NCBI GenBank assembly: GCA_003508835.1
Contig: PUFA01000678.1
Span: 54,115-118,114 of the forward strand
Origin: Eonycteris spelaea
Taxonomy: Eukaryota > Chordata > Mammalia > Chiroptera > Pteropodidae
Direction: 5' to 3'
DNA length: 64,000 nucleotides
Part shown: positions 1 to 12,125 of the stretch, piece by piece
How the letters are laid out: the number at the start of each line of letters is the position of its first letter
Numbering within the stretch: the first letter of the stretch is position 1
Position numbers and translations under genes: made by a program
Notes under the pieces: generated by a model
The model's input: the letters and a program-made list of their open reading frames with translations, nothing else
Database searches by the model: none
What the model was told of the DNA's origin: nothing

Positions 1-269
1 CAAAGAGTCTGATTCAGTAGGTGTGGTATGAAGCCTGAGAATTTGTACTTTTAGAATCTTCCCAGGGAATTCTAAGAATCAACCAAACTTTAGATGTGTT
101 AATCTAAGTTACCATAAAAGACATAATGGGAGGCATTTGTACTCAGTACTGTGTTTTTCAGAGGCAACTGAGTTCTTAATTTGAGTTTTGCAGTACAACT
201 GCATCCTCCATTATGGTTCTGTACTGTGAACATACACAGTTTCTCACTGTCAGAGGCTAAATGTTACCC
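1..269. other. unassigned AT-rich DNA
   Basis: I see no gene, RNA or recognisable repeat in this stretch. Confidence 0.4.
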
Positions 270-473
270 CTGGACAGCAATGGTTAAACTTTAGTGTGCT
301 TTAACATCATTCAGGAAACTTGCTGAAAATCCATATAACATGATCCTCACTCCCAGAGATTTTGATTCAGTTAGTTTGAGAGAGGGATGTAGGAGTCTAC
401 ATTTTTAACAAATACCATAGATGATCCTGATACACATGATCTACGGAATCACACTTTGAGAAATACTGGCTTA
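270..473 (+). mobile_element. MER5A-like hAT-Charlie element
   Basis: The segment resembles MER5A, a short non-autonomous hAT transposon. It has the internal 'TTTTGATTCAGT' and 'GAGTCTACATTTTTAACAA' blocks and ends in a degenerate terminal repeat (TTTGAGAAATACTGG). It is strongly diverged, as expected for an old eutherian family. The assignment is from memory of the consensus. Confidence 0.65.
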
Positions 474-1366
474 GGTAGTTTTTATATCAACTTAAATATG
501 TTGCCTTTGCTATATATGATTTTATTTTCAAATTAATATTTTTAGTGAATATACACATTTTCATAAAGATGTAATGACCGTTTTCATATTCCTGACTCAT
601 TAAATTCCTTCCTTTTAAAGATGGATCAGAATTAAATGGGCCTCTTTGGATTTACATAGGACAAATTAAAACGATATACTTGAAATTAATAATAAAGTGA
701 AATGTAAAAAGAAGTTATTATTCAAGCCCCCAAAAAGTGCCATTGGATTCTATTTCTGTATCCTTAGCATTGGATACTTCAATCTAATTTTGGAAGAGTA
801 GAAATGGATCATTTGCCTCATTAGAACAAAGGGAAATGCTTGGGTTGTCTTCAACACATTTTACCTTGAATTAAATATAGCTCCCAGATCACAAGAATGT
901 CATCTGAAACTGGATCAATAATTCTTTTAGCTTGGTCCTCCTGCTTTGAAGCATTAATAACTAATACAGTACACATTTTTCTACCAGTCCAGCTCACTTC
1001 CTTCATTTGATTTTTGTTAATATTCTATTGTCAGGCTAAGTTGTTGGCGCTGCTTGGTTATTATACAGAGTATATAAAGAAGAAGATGAAAATCACCTGA
1101 TATTTCACTATCTATAGGGAACATAATGAGTTTTTGGTGAATTTAATTTATCTATATATACACAAATATACACCTATATAAAACTGAGCTAATATAACAC
1201 TGTACATAGAATTTAAGCATTAAATTGAATGCACTTTTTCTATGTCATTAAATATTTGTTTTAAACATCATTTTCAGAGTTTCATTTTAATGGTAACATA
1301 GAAAAATGGAACAAATAAAGGGCTAAACCTAAAAGTAGATTAAGCATATTTATTTGTGTTCTTTTA
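474..1366. other. unassigned AT-rich DNA
   Basis: This is AT-rich non-coding sequence with scattered A/T runs and a short TATATATA stretch near 1153. No ORF, RNA or repeat family is recognisable. Confidence 0.4.
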
Positions 1367-1482
1367 TTCAAGTTCCTACCTCAAAAGGCTGTTCTGAGTA
1401 TTAAATGAGCTAATACATATTTAGCACAAAAAACAGTGTCTGGCATAAAACAAGTAATTAATGTTGGCTATTATTATTCAAA
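1367..1482 (+). mobile_element. MIR SINE fragment
   Basis: This matches the 3' half of MIR: 'CCTACCTCAAAAGGCTGTTCTGAG', then 'ATTAAATGAGCTAATACAT' and 'CAGTGTCTGGCATA', ending in a TTATTATT tail. Its divergence fits an ancient mammalian SINE. Confidence 0.7.
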
Positions 1483-3936
1483 AGCATTTTGGTCTCTTTT
1501 TATTAGTAAAATTTACCAATGCCTTAGATAAGCAGATGACATTCCATTTCCCCTTATTTTTCTCATTAAAGCTGCAAAGTTGAACATTAATGAGTATAGA
1601 GAATTGCGTTGTCAAGCATGTTAGTTTGGAAAATATAAATTCATCTCATAAAAACGTCAAAAGCTCAAAGAAGGTTTTTACTCTTAATTGGAAACAAAGT
1701 GTCATTCATGTTTTCATTTAAAGGGCACACAATTATGATTAGCTAATAAAAATTGAAAAAAATAATTAAGGTTAAAGTACAGTTATTATTAGCCCTCACA
1801 TCACTAAAATCTTTTCCTCATTGCCCATGGTAAAGAGGGCTTGAAATAAGAACCTCATATCATAGGCTTCGCAATATCTTCAGCCCCACCTTCCTCTGGT
1901 TTCTGCAGTTATTAATTAGACAATACACTTCTCCTAGCCTGACTCAAACCTTGAAATGTCTCCTGCCTTAGAAAATTGCCCTGAAACTCACTTTTTTTCT
2001 GACTTTTTTTTCCTGGGTTGCTGATGCCACAATAAAGACTGCGTAGCCAGAAGGGAGGCTGGAAGACTCTGTGAAGCTAAACACCCCACTCAATCTTCAG
2101 GTAGCCCCTGGAATAACGCTCAAATTTTCCCTTGAATACCCCAAGTCTGACTGAGAAAGGGAAGGCAGTTTTTGAAGGTGTTAACCTGCTGCCTTCTCAG
2201 ATCATGGGGGCTCTGACAATAAATGTTTATTCTAAATAGCCCAACTTTTGTATCAGTCTATTGATTGAGTGGTGCAAGCAGCACAAGCCCCAGACTCAGT
2301 TGCACTTCGGTTTCAATAGTATCAAATAAAATTAAATATAGAAAAGTTTCACAATCCATAATGACATTCTCAGTGTTGAGACATTTAAAAATAAAAGAAA
2401 AAAAATGCATAACTGAAAGCATACTTCAAAATTATTAGATGTAATCTTTTTATAGCCAAAAACATTTAAATTTTAAGAATTGAACAACTGGAGGACTAGA
2501 TGCTATTTATGGATTTAGAAAGATATAGTCACTTTCATAAGTCAAAATTCTTTCTCTCTTTAAGCCACCTGTTCTTTTTCTTTCTCTTTAGAAGTGGTTT
2601 GTTAAAAATAATCTCAAGATTCTGACTATTCTCTATTCTAAAGAAACCATGTCAAGAAGAAAGTAGGATATTTTTCTTAATTATTGGTAAAGACTTTGGA
2701 CAGGTTCATGGACAGACAGTTCACTAATTTGTTATAGTCTTTCCCATAACATTTGAAAAAATGGTCTGGAAAATCTCAGAACAGACACTGCTTAAAATAA
2801 AATCAAGCAACTGACCTAAGTTTAGTGAAGTGCTGAAAATGTATGTTACCTGAAACTTAAGTTTAATGAGTTCCTTAATTAGGAAAGACATAATTTAAGG
2901 TGCTAAAAAGTCATATGGCTAAAGTATTTGAATTATTTTATGTTTGTATCAATTTAACTAGAAACTATAATTATCAATTAAGGGAAGTCCAAATTAAAAA
3001 TCTCCTTCTACTACTACCACAGCTAAAATATTTCTGAGGAAGTACTAATGATATGCTTTCATTATATGCTTTAGACACATTTTATTCACAGACACAGTTA
3101 TTCATATCCATAAATGATAATTCAAATAAATGAAAAACACTGGAAAAGATAAATTATTTAAGAATGTAGTTTATTCAATAAATAACAAATAAGTCTCTGG
3201 TCACATATATTTTTTCTTGACCTAGTATATTTGCTATTAAATATGTTTAATATGTTTCTAAGTACTACCTTTTACTTAGCACATTAATATAAGTTACCAT
3301 TAAAATGAAACTGTAAATGATGTTTACAAAAAATTATAAAATACTTGGGAAAATATATAAGATATGTAATGTGTGAGAAAAAAGAAAGTGGATACAGTTG
3401 CATACAGAGTATTACTTTGAACTTCTCTTTTTTCCAAATTTCTACAATGAACATATATTATTTTTACAGTTAGAAAACATTTATTTAGTGGAAACTTCAT
3501 CAATTACCACAAATAAGAAAAATTACAACATTCATATATTTTTGCTCTAATAGCTTTATTATTTCAGCATTTGACATCATGGAACCTAACTTAGAAAATA
3601 TATTTATTATCTACTCTTTTGTGTATTGATGATGATTATCAAGGCAGAGTCTCTTTATAAAACACATTTTTAGACGTTAGCATGGCAGGTTAAACAAAAG
3701 CCAGATTTTTTGCTTGGTACAGTTATCAGCTGAAAACATCTACAGCAATATGTTTGCTAAATAAGCAAGCCAAACTTAGTAATATAACTATTTTGTTGAG
3801 ATACCCACCAAACTTTGATATTTTATCACACACAAAACATTGACCCATGACTGAAAAGGAAACAAGGTTTGCATAGATACACCTTAAACAATTTCTTCTC
3901 ATTGACTAAAATATCCTCATTTCATTCTACTTTCAT
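1483..3936. other. unassigned AT-rich DNA
   Basis: This stretch of about 2.4 kb is very AT-rich apart from a mildly GC-richer patch at about 2040-2220. I see no coding frame, RNA gene or repeat that I can name. Confidence 0.35.
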
Positions 3937-4372
3937 ATTTTTTTTAAATTAAGTTTATTGGGGTGACATTGGTTAATACAATCATATAATTTTCAGGTAT
4001 ACATTATCATTTGACATCTGTATATTTACTGTGTGTTCACCACCCAAAGTCCAATTTCTTTCAGCTACCATATATTTGATCCCCTTTATCCACTTCACCC
4101 TACTCCTACCCCCCTGTATTAGACCCCCTTTACCCTCCTCCACACCACTAGTAGTCACTACCTAGTACTCCTTGGTAATCACTATCTATAGTTCATGTTC
4201 ATGAGTCTCTGTTGTCCCTCTTTTTTGCTTTTAGGTTTATATCCCATATAAAGTGATATCATGTGGTTTTCAACTTTTTCTATCTGGCTTATTTCGTTTA
4301 GCATGATTATCTTGAGTTCCATCCATATTGCCACAAATGGCAGTATTTCTCCTCTTCTTATGGCTGTCTACT
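3937..4372 (-). mobile_element. L1 3' end (bat-type 3' UTR)
   Basis: The element is read on the minus strand. Its poly-A tail appears as the T run at 3937, followed by the antisense 3' UTR (TTGGGGTGACATTGGTTAAT) and the end of ORF2 (antisense 'CCATCCATATTGCCACAAATGG', up to about 4370). It is a 5'-truncated copy. The short frame across 4261-4467 is antisense to ORF2 and not a gene. Confidence 0.85.
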
Positions 4373-5544
4373 TCATAACTTTTGAAAATTCAATTTGCCA
4401 GCTTTTTTCTTGCATTATAATAGTTAGTTATAGTTTTTTCTTTCATTGTAATGCCTTAGACATATAGGACTTATTTAATTTTTATTCTTCCTCCGAATGA
4501 GACCTGTCTGCATTTTATTATTCTTTCACTGGGATCATGTCTAGTATTTTCTCTATATGTTGGACAGATAAAACAAAGGTCCAGTTTCAGAGAAATAGAC
4601 TGGCCTGCCTCAGTTGATTTAATTAATTAATTATTTAACCTGTAGTAAAGTCTATCTGGGGCTTACCTTGAGAAGTCAGAAGTCGGAGTATGGATTCAGA
4701 TATCCCAAACTCCACTTTCAAGATAATACCTAAGAAACAATCAGTAGTATCAAATAAATCATTATGAAAATATAATAATTATGTTTTCCAGCCTGGATGT
4801 TTCTTTTAATGGATTATTAGAGTAAAGATTATAAATTATTAACCAGGAAAATAATTAAATCAATAGTAATTTTAAGAATAGCAAGTAGAAATCAAGTCAA
4901 TTTTAAGACTCTATCAATAAAAAGGACAGAATTTACAGTAATACATTATAAATGGACAGAATTTAAGATATTTGTAGTTCCTCTTAGATTTAAACAGGCA
5001 TTAGTTTTATTTTCTAAATTTAATCTGTATTTACACACTCACCAGAATTGTACAATATGAAAAAGTAAAACTAGAATATATATATTCATATATAGACATA
5101 ATTTTCAAATTTCAATCAAGAATAGGGTGAAATAGATATAACACTCTTGGGAAATTATATTAACAGTTTATCAATTTGGGTAGGCCCTGGTCTCAGACAT
5201 GAAGGTAATGAATCTCCACAATCATTTGATCACTTATAAAGTTTTCTTTTCATGACATTTATGTTTCCAAGATACAAGTTTGTTTTCACATTTGCAGTTA
5301 TTAATAAATATTTCTTTGATACCTGGTACATTGCTTTTCATATATCATAATTTCAGCCTATGACAGTATTTACTAGTATGCTAAAATTACCCTGGTTTTC
5401 AACAAAGGTATGTGAAAATCTGTACTTGCAATAAGCAACGAATTCACAGAGAAAAAGCTATCTATCTTTAAGGAGATAGCAAATGCTCTCTTTATAAACC
5501 TTTAAGAACTTTAAGTGAGATTCCATGTGGACGTGATAAACAAA
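4373..5544. other. unassigned AT-rich DNA
   Basis: No gene or recognisable repeat is visible. There is a local TTAATTAATTAATTA run near 4617 and a TATATATA run near 5078. Confidence 0.35.
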
Positions 5545-5690
5545 TCAATACAAGTTATTAGACACCTATTGTGCTCAATTCTATCCTGAGACATAAGAGG
5601 GGCAAAATAAGAGTTGGGGAGATGTTGAAGACTCAGAACACTGTCAATGTTCTCAAGGTACTTATAATAGAATTGGATAGACTAATTAAT
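5545..5690 (-). mobile_element. L2 LINE fragment
   Basis: This resembles the reverse complement of the L2 3' end: 'TTAGACACCTATTGTGCTCAATTCTATCCTGAGACATAAG', then a degenerate 'TTCTCAAGGTACTTATAATAG'. It is old and strongly diverged. Confidence 0.5.
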
Positions 5691-5826
5691 GAATGATATG
5701 AGGTTAGAATCAAATTAACTGATAAATTATGTGGTTAAGACAGAGATGATATTATTTTGAAGCTAATGAGACTTAAGCTTCAGAGACCCTTACTAAAATG
5801 AGTCTCTTTGAAGGTTCTCAGGGGAC

Positions 5827-6202
5827 TGTATTAGTTCCCTAAGGCTGCCATAACTAAGCACCACAAACTGGTGGCCTAAAACAACAGAAAACTTATTTTT
5901 ATCACAATTCTGGAGGATAGAAGTCAGAGATCAAGGTGTCAGCAGGTTTGGTTTCTTCTGAGGCCTTTCAACTTGGCTTGTAGATGGCCATCTTCTTCCT
6001 GTGTCTTCACATAGAGTGTGCCTGTGTCCTAATCTCTTTTTATAAAGACACCAATCATATCAGATTAAGGTCTACCTATATAACTTCATTTTTACTTAAT
6101 TATCTCTTTAAAGATGTAATCTCCAAATACAGTCATATTCTCAGTTACTGGGTACTAGGACCTCAGCATATAAATTTAGAGGGTACACAATTCAGCCTAT
6201 AA
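5827..6202 (-). mobile_element. MLT1 (ERVL-MaLR) LTR
   Basis: The segment runs from TGTATTAGTT to TTCAGCCTATAA and is the reverse complement of an MLT1 LTR. Diagnostic internal blocks are 'GGCTGCCATAACTAAGCACC', 'TCTGGAGGATAGAAGTC', 'TTGTAGATGGCCATCTTC' and 'GATGTAATCTCCAAATACAG'. It is continuous with MaLR internal sequence on its right, so it is the 3' LTR of a minus-strand element rather than a solo LTR. Confidence 0.85.
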
Positions 6203-7612
6203 TGCTTTGCCTCTGAACCCATCAAATTCATTTTTCTAAACACATGCAAATTATATTCATCTCATCCCAACAGCCACAAAAGTCTTAACTCATTTCTATA
6301 TCAGCTCTAAGCCCTGTCTCATCTAAATATAATCTAAATCAGATATGGATGAGAGTCCAGGTTTGATTCAGCCTGAGGCAAAATTACTCTCCAGCTGTGA
6401 ACCTGTGAAACCAGACAAATTATCTGCTTCCAAAATACAATAGTGGGACAAGCATAGGATTGACATTCCCATTCTTAAAAGAAGAAATTGAAAACTAGAG
6501 AGGGATCACAGGTTCCAAGCAAGTCTGAAACCTAGCAGGCAAAAGCCATTAGGCTCTCAGGCTCAAGAATAATCCTCTTTAGTTTGATGCTCTACCCTCT
6601 AGGTCCACCAGTGTGGCAGTCACGCTCCCTCAGCATTAAAGGGCGGTCCCGCTCTTTTAGCTCTGGGTGTCTTCCTGACCCCTCCAGAACCGAGAAGGAG
6701 AAGGCTCTGTTCCTTTGGCTTGTGGCTCTTGGGCCCATGTTAGCAGTGGCAGCTCTGCTGACCTCTGAACCACCTTTTGGGTCATTTTCCCCTTTACTTG
6801 AAAGGTAAAGCATGTTCACAAACAAATAGCTCTATTGGCTCTATTGGCCTTGTATAATCCAAGAAGTCTGACAGCCTTCCTTCATTTCATCTGACTTCTA
6901 TCTCCTTTGGGCAAGGCTGGCAGCATTTCTACTGGCAGAATCCTATTTCTATTTCTGGTTTCTGCTGAGATGGTTGATTGGATCTTTAAGTCATATGCCA
7001 TAATCTCTTTAGCAAATGGCTGTCCAGCTACACCTTTGATGTTCTCTCTATAACATGCTTTCTCATTTTTTCTGCAATATGAGTAGGTTGAGAATATTCT
7101 AAATTGCCAAGTTTGGGTTCCTTTCTGACTAACAATTCCTTCTTCAATTTTATCTCTCTCCTCTAGCATTTTATTATAAGCAGCAAGGAGAAAGCAAGCC
7201 ACGTCTTTAGCACTTTGCTTACTAATATCCTCAGCTAAATATCCAAGTTTATCACCTATAATTCCTGCTTTCCACTAAATAGTAGACCACAATTTGGCAA
7301 GTTCTCTGCCACTCTTCAACAAAGATCACCTTTCCTCCAGTTTCTAATAATTTATTCCTCATATTTATCTGAAACCTCAACATAAGCACCTTTAATGTTC
7401 ATATTTCTACCAACATTATGTCTGTGATGATACATGTATATCTCTAAGATTATAGAAGCTTTTTCTATAGCTCTCTACTTTTCTTTCTGAATCCTCACCT
7501 TTAAAGTCCATATTTCTATCAACAGTCTCTAGGCAATCTAGGCATTTTCTAACATGCACCTCAAAACTCTTTAAGTTTTTACCCACTACCCAGTTCCAAA
7601 GCCATTTCCACA
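6203..7612 (-). mobile_element. MaLR internal region (MLT1/MST-int)
   Basis: Minus-strand interior of the MaLR element whose 3' LTR lies at 5827-6202. Recognisable blocks are 'AGCAGCAAGGAGAAAGCAAG' (about 7180), 'TTGCCACTCTT'-type sequence (about 7308), two copies of the 'CCATATTTCTA(C/T)CAACA' motif (about 7400 and 7510) and 'CACTACCCAGTTCCAAAGCC' near 7587. Minus-strand frames of 106 aa (6882-7202) and 65 aa (7416-7613) are fragments of the degenerate MaLR gag-like region, not host genes. The right-hand (5') LTR is not seen, so the element is 5'-truncated. Confidence 0.75.
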
Positions 7613-9544
7613 TTTCACCTTTTTCTTCTCACTCCCTTTGCCTTGTATAGACCGGGTTGGAGTAGCTGCAGACACATCAGGGATCTGGTTAAGAGAAAGT
7701 TGAGTCAGAGATCATTTAGTTTGGCTTTAGTGAGATTTATCTATGTGGTTCAGTCTCTTTTATATATAGTTATTGCTGTCCCAGGGTAGGAGTGGCTTCC
7801 AGGAATACGCCTATTACCTTTTATGCCTACAACATGAAGATGCAAAGTTGGAACTGTGCTGTGATATGAATATGGCCTATACTTTCTGGCACTGAAAATA
7901 TGAAGGCAATGAAGGATAAGTAAGATTTGAAATGTATGAGGACAGAAGCCTTTCTATGCAAAAGCTTTCCAAACATTAAATATATAAAATTATAAGCAGA
8001 GGATTTGGTTCTAATCAGAACCTAGTTCTCTCCTACCAGGATTCTTCTTGATAATGTGATTATAAAAAACCATACGTTTCTTTTCATTTTTGGTGGAAAT
8101 TATATAAAATATAATTTAAAAATTTCTGCTTATAGAGCACTTGTCTATAGCAGTATTATAAAACAATGAATACATCTGTATATGATCACATGTTTTATAC
8201 ATCTTTATTAACAATAATAGAAAAGGCACCAGTGTTGATCAACTAATCTTTCTATTCCATCTATAGACAATCCAATTTGTAAAATAATTGTCATATGAAG
8301 ATGTGATCAAGAGTATGCATCCAAATATAAATGAGTGTGTCAGGCAGTTAAGTAATAAAATGTATTATTTTTCTTGATTTTTGTGATGTTTTTGGTATTT
8401 ATCAGTAACTCGAAGTGTGTAATTTATTGTGATTTATTTCCTAATTCTAAACAAATGTTCACCTTTGAACTTAATTGTATATTATTTTTCTTAAAGAGAG
8501 TTCCCCAAATTGTGTATAAGTTCAGTCTCCACAAAATTTGGATCTGCCCCTGGATCCTGGATAGAGGCTGTTAAATAATAGGAAAGAGAGATCAATACAA
8601 ATTGAAATGATTGGTGAAAATCACCATTTTTGTGGAAAGACATCAGTTTTATTCTTTAAGCACTTGGGTCATCTATATAGAGAAGCTTGGCTTGCATGTG
8701 TTTTGTTTTTTCCTCCAACAAAATGAAATTTCTTACAACAAGGAAGGAAGTTAGTACCGTATTCAGTAATTAAGAATCATTAAGGCTTTCTAAGACCTTA
8801 ATGATTTTGGCTGTCTTATTTTAGGAATTTTCCACTTATTTGCTAACATAGGACCCTAATTTCATTCCTAACCTCAGAGAATGAATCATAATTGTCCTAC
8901 GTTACCTTTGATCTAGGCATAGACATGTTACCTACTAATCTGGCAAATAAAAGTAGAAGTCTGATGGAGATTTCTTGGAAAAAAATTTTTATCTACAAAA
9001 ATAAATAAATAAAGGGCTTTTCCCGTGTGCCAGGTACTTGTTAGGCACTAAAGATATCCTAGAGAGAATCTTTAGTGAAACTATTTAAATGTGAAAATTA
9101 TTGTAGTATACACAAACATACATAGATACACTACATGAGGACATGAATCAGGCACAAAATTGTCATTTCAAAGCTAATTTTGTTGATTCATTTATGATTC
9201 CACAGAATCTCATATGGGAGGCTTTCCATTTGGTCACAACAATGATTTAATAATGAGAATAACATTTTAAAAATGTTAATTATTGGCCAATACAGGAATA
9301 AGAGCACTACAATAATTTGTGAGCTCTCCATAGGGAATTTCTGTCTTAAAATCAATTTGTCTTATTTGAGAAAAAAAATTTATATACATTTGTATATATT
9401 TGAGTTTCTGAGAATGTTGTGGTTTGAAAAATGATTAAATTCTTGTAGCAACAAGAGTGAAAATATATGAAATGTATATTAGTCTAGACATTATTGTAAT
9501 GTGATTAAAGTATTAGGAGAAAATGAGAATAGGTGATGAAAGAA
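7613..9544. other. unassigned AT-rich DNA
   Basis: Mostly AT-rich sequence without a recognisable gene. A small L2-like antisense scrap lies near 9018-9065 ('GTGTGCCAGGTACTTGTTAGG'). An ATAAATAAATAAA run lies near 9001. No RNA gene is visible. Confidence 0.35.
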
Positions 9545-10090
9545 ACTATGGGCAGATGCATTTAAATCCACAGTCACTAATTGTGGTGACTAGTCTCCAA
9601 TGTAATTCCCAAGCATGTCCATCTCCTGGTATTCTCACTCTTGTGTAGCCCTTTATCACATGGTACCATAATTGGCCTGTATAACCAATAAAATGTGACA
9701 TTGGTTGTAAATGTCTGTGGCTATCAACCTGGACATTCTCTCTCTCACTGGCTCTTTTTCTCTCTTTCTTGGATTGCTTACTCTTGAAAAAGCTATGTCG
9801 GAACAGGCTAATGCAGCAGCCCATGTGCTGATGAATTGAAGCCTCTTGCTAAAAGCTACAGAAGTGAGCTTGGAAGTAGATCTTTTAGCCTCCTGTCAAG
9901 TCTTCAGATACTACAGTTCTAGCTGACAACTTTACTACAGTCTCATGAGAGATCTTGAGCCAAAACCAGCCCCACTAACCTGTTCCTGGATCCTTGACTA
10001 ATAGTAATCTCAAGATAATAAATGTTTGTTGTTTTAAAGCTCTAAGTTTTATGGTAATCTGTTTCACAGTAATAGATAACTAGCATGCAG
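9545..10090 (+). mobile_element. probable ERVL-MaLR LTR
   Basis: The right end contains 'GAGATCTTGAGCCAAAACCAG', 'CAAGATAATAAATGTTTGTTG' and 'TTTTAAAGCTCTAAGTTTTATGG', ending 'ACAGTAATAGATAACTAGCA'. This arrangement, with an AATAAA signal before the end, is typical of old mammalian LTRs of the MLT/MaLR kind. The left boundary is soft. A 92-codon minus-strand frame at 9546-9824 is antisense noise. Confidence 0.45.
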
Positions 10091-10404
10091 ATCAAAGAAA
10101 TATTGGATGCAAATGAACAGAATCCTACAAAGTAAATCTTTGAGGAAAAGTGCAACTTTAAAATTTCTAGTTTTCTCAGTCCTAAAAGGTTAAACCTTTC
10201 CCCAGCAATGTAGTCAAAACTTATATAGGACAAAATTCTAGATTAGTCAATATTTCTTTAAAAGTGTATTATAATTCTAGTCATAAAGAAACATTATGAA
10301 TTGCTCAATATTATAATATGGATTCTATGTAGAGTAAATTCTTCCTTGGTTATGCAATGTCTACAGTCTTAAATTTTCTTTATTACTATTATTTTTAATG
10401 CCAG

Positions 10405-10605
10405 TTAACATTTAAATGCTTACTATGGGTAGACATACTTTATAGTTTTATGCCCTATACTTACTGCCTGTAATATATTTCCATTTAATTCTCATAATAA
10501 CCCCACAAGAGAGGCGCTATTATTATCTCTATTTAAGTTTATACAGCTAGCAAGTGGCAGAACATAGATTTGATTCTAAGTCCTTTTACAGAGCCCATGT
10601 TTATT
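10405..10605 (-). mobile_element. MIR SINE
   Basis: Reverse complement of MIR. The ordered blocks are 'AATGCTTACTATGGG', 'TTTAATTCTCATAATAACCC', 'GAGGCGCTATTATTATC' and 'ACAGCTAGCAAGTGGCAGAA'. Confidence 0.75.
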
Positions 10606-10665
10606 CAAGGGCATATTAAAATATTTTTATATGAAGCAATCAGTAACAAAAATTCTCTTTTTAAC

Positions 10666-11108
10666 TGTAGAGAGCCAGATCTGAGCTGGACCTGATTGAA
10701 GCATTAGCAAAGCCATGCTTGACTAATCAAAGCATTGGCAAAGCCATGCTTGACTGTGTTGCAGATCTTGTGGCTGAAGCATTGGCAAAGCCATGCCTAC
10801 TGTGTAGCAATCTGCCAAGGACAGAGAGGCAGAACAGTTACAAACAGTTGCTTCTAGTTTAGCATAGATAACTGGGTACAGACACACCTTGGGAAATTAT
10901 TCAAGTCCTGAGAAGAGGACTACCATCCCTCCTTGACCTTCAAAAGTATATAATAAATGCACTGAGCTTGGCTTGTGGTCACTGTATCTAAGCAAAGTGC
11001 AGTGTCCCACCTGGCCCTGCTTTTGCATATACTGTCTCTGTGTTTTTCTCCATCCTTCTGTCGCCCCCTCTCAGATATATTAACCCTGTAGTAGTGCAGG
11101 TCACGACA
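10666..11108 (+). mobile_element. solo LTR, class II (ERVK/beta-like)
   Basis: A 443-bp segment starts TGTAGAGAGCC and ends ACGACA, giving TG...CA termini. It is flanked by TTTAAC (10660-10665) and TTTGAC (11109-11114), a 6-bp target duplication with one mismatch. Six-base duplications and a TGT-n-GAGCC start are typical of class II ERVs. The U3 part holds three copies of a GCATT(A/G)GCAAAGCCATGC unit starting near 10699, 10730 and 10777. A TATATA box at 10947-10952 runs directly into AATAAA (10952-10957). No internal proviral sequence follows on either side, so it is a solo LTR. It differs in sequence from the LTRs at 48670 and 53487. Confidence 0.75.
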
Positions 11109-11114
11109 TTTGAC

Positions 11115-11854
11115 CAAACCAGTTGGGATACTCTAAGCCCTTTATCATTATGTTATGTCCTTATTTATCCATGATAACTTTTCTTGGTCTAAATTCTGCT
11201 CTGTTTAAAATTAATATTAGCTAATCCTGCTTTCTTGTGATTAGTGTTAATATGGTATACCTTTTTTTCTTCCGTTTGCTCTTAATCTAAATGTGTCTTT
11301 ACATTTAAAGTTGGTTCCTTGTGGATGACATATAGTTGGGTCTTGTATTAGATCCACTCTGAAAATGTGCTTTTAATTGGTATATTTGGAGCATTGACAT
11401 TTAAAGTAATTATTGATATAGTTGGACTTATATATACTCTTTTTTTTTACTGCTTTCTATTTGTTGTCCTTGTTGTTTGTTCCTATTTTTTGTCTTCCAC
11501 ACTTTTTCTGTCTTTTGTGGTTTTAAATGAGCATTTCACATAATTGTATTTTCTCCTTTCTTAGAATATCAATTACACTTCTCTTTCTTTTATTAAGTTA
11601 TTGCCCCAGAGATTGTGATATACATTTACAACTAATCCAAGCCCAGTTTTAAATAAGACTATACTGCTTCATGGGTAGTGTAAGTACTTTATAATAACAA
11701 ATATTCCTAATTCCTTCTTCTCATCCTCTATATTATTGCTGTCAATCATTTTACTTATACATAAGTATCTTTAACCATACACACACACAAAAAAATTAAA
11801 CGCATTGTTTCTTTTATTATTTAGAATAAACTGCTATCTGTTAGATCAATTCAG
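11115..11854 (-). mobile_element. old L1, 5' half of ORF2 (left part)
   Basis: Antisense L1 sequence. 'CTTTATCATTATGTTATGTCC', 'CTAATCCTGCTTTCTTGTGA' and 'TTTTAATTGGTATATTTGGAGC' correspond to the reverse complement of the N-terminal part of ORF2. It continues beyond a later L1 insertion at 11866-12114 into 12126-13140. It is heavily diverged and has no open frame. Confidence 0.7.
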
Positions 11855-11865
11855 AATAAGAAAAA

Positions 11866-12114
11866 TGATGGGAGTTTTTCAAACAGAGACTCATGGACAT
11901 GAACAGTGGATTAGTGGTTACCAGAGGAAAAATGGAGAGTGGGAGGGTAAATGGAGTCAAATATTTGGTGATGGAAGGAAATTTAATTTCAGGTGCTGAA
12001 CATGTAATATAATATACACGTGATGTATTATTGAATTATACACTTGCAATCTGTTTGATTTTATTAACCAATGTCCCCTCAATAATTTTAATAAAATGAA
12101 TGAATAAATAAATA
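11866..12114 (+). mobile_element. short L1 3' end inserted in L1
   Basis: Sense-strand 3' end of an L1. It covers the end of ORF2 ('CATGGACATGAACAGTGGATT'-type sequence) and the bat-type 3' UTR ('TATTAACCAATGTCCCCTCAAT'), and finishes with an AATAAATAAATA tail. It is flanked by an 11-bp direct repeat, AATAAGAAAAA, at 11855-11865 and 12115-12125. That is a clear target-site duplication splitting an older antisense L1. The 64-codon frame across it is not a gene. Confidence 0.85.
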
Positions 12115-12125
12115 AATAAGAAAAA

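Noticed and set aside
6584..6825. Overlapping 74/77-codon frames as a small gene
   Set aside because: They fall within MaLR internal sequence and show no domain.
10699..10800. CRISPR-like direct repeats (three GCATT-GCAAAGCCATGC units)
   Set aside because: Spacing is unequal, only three units exist, and they lie in U3 of an LTR in mammalian DNA.
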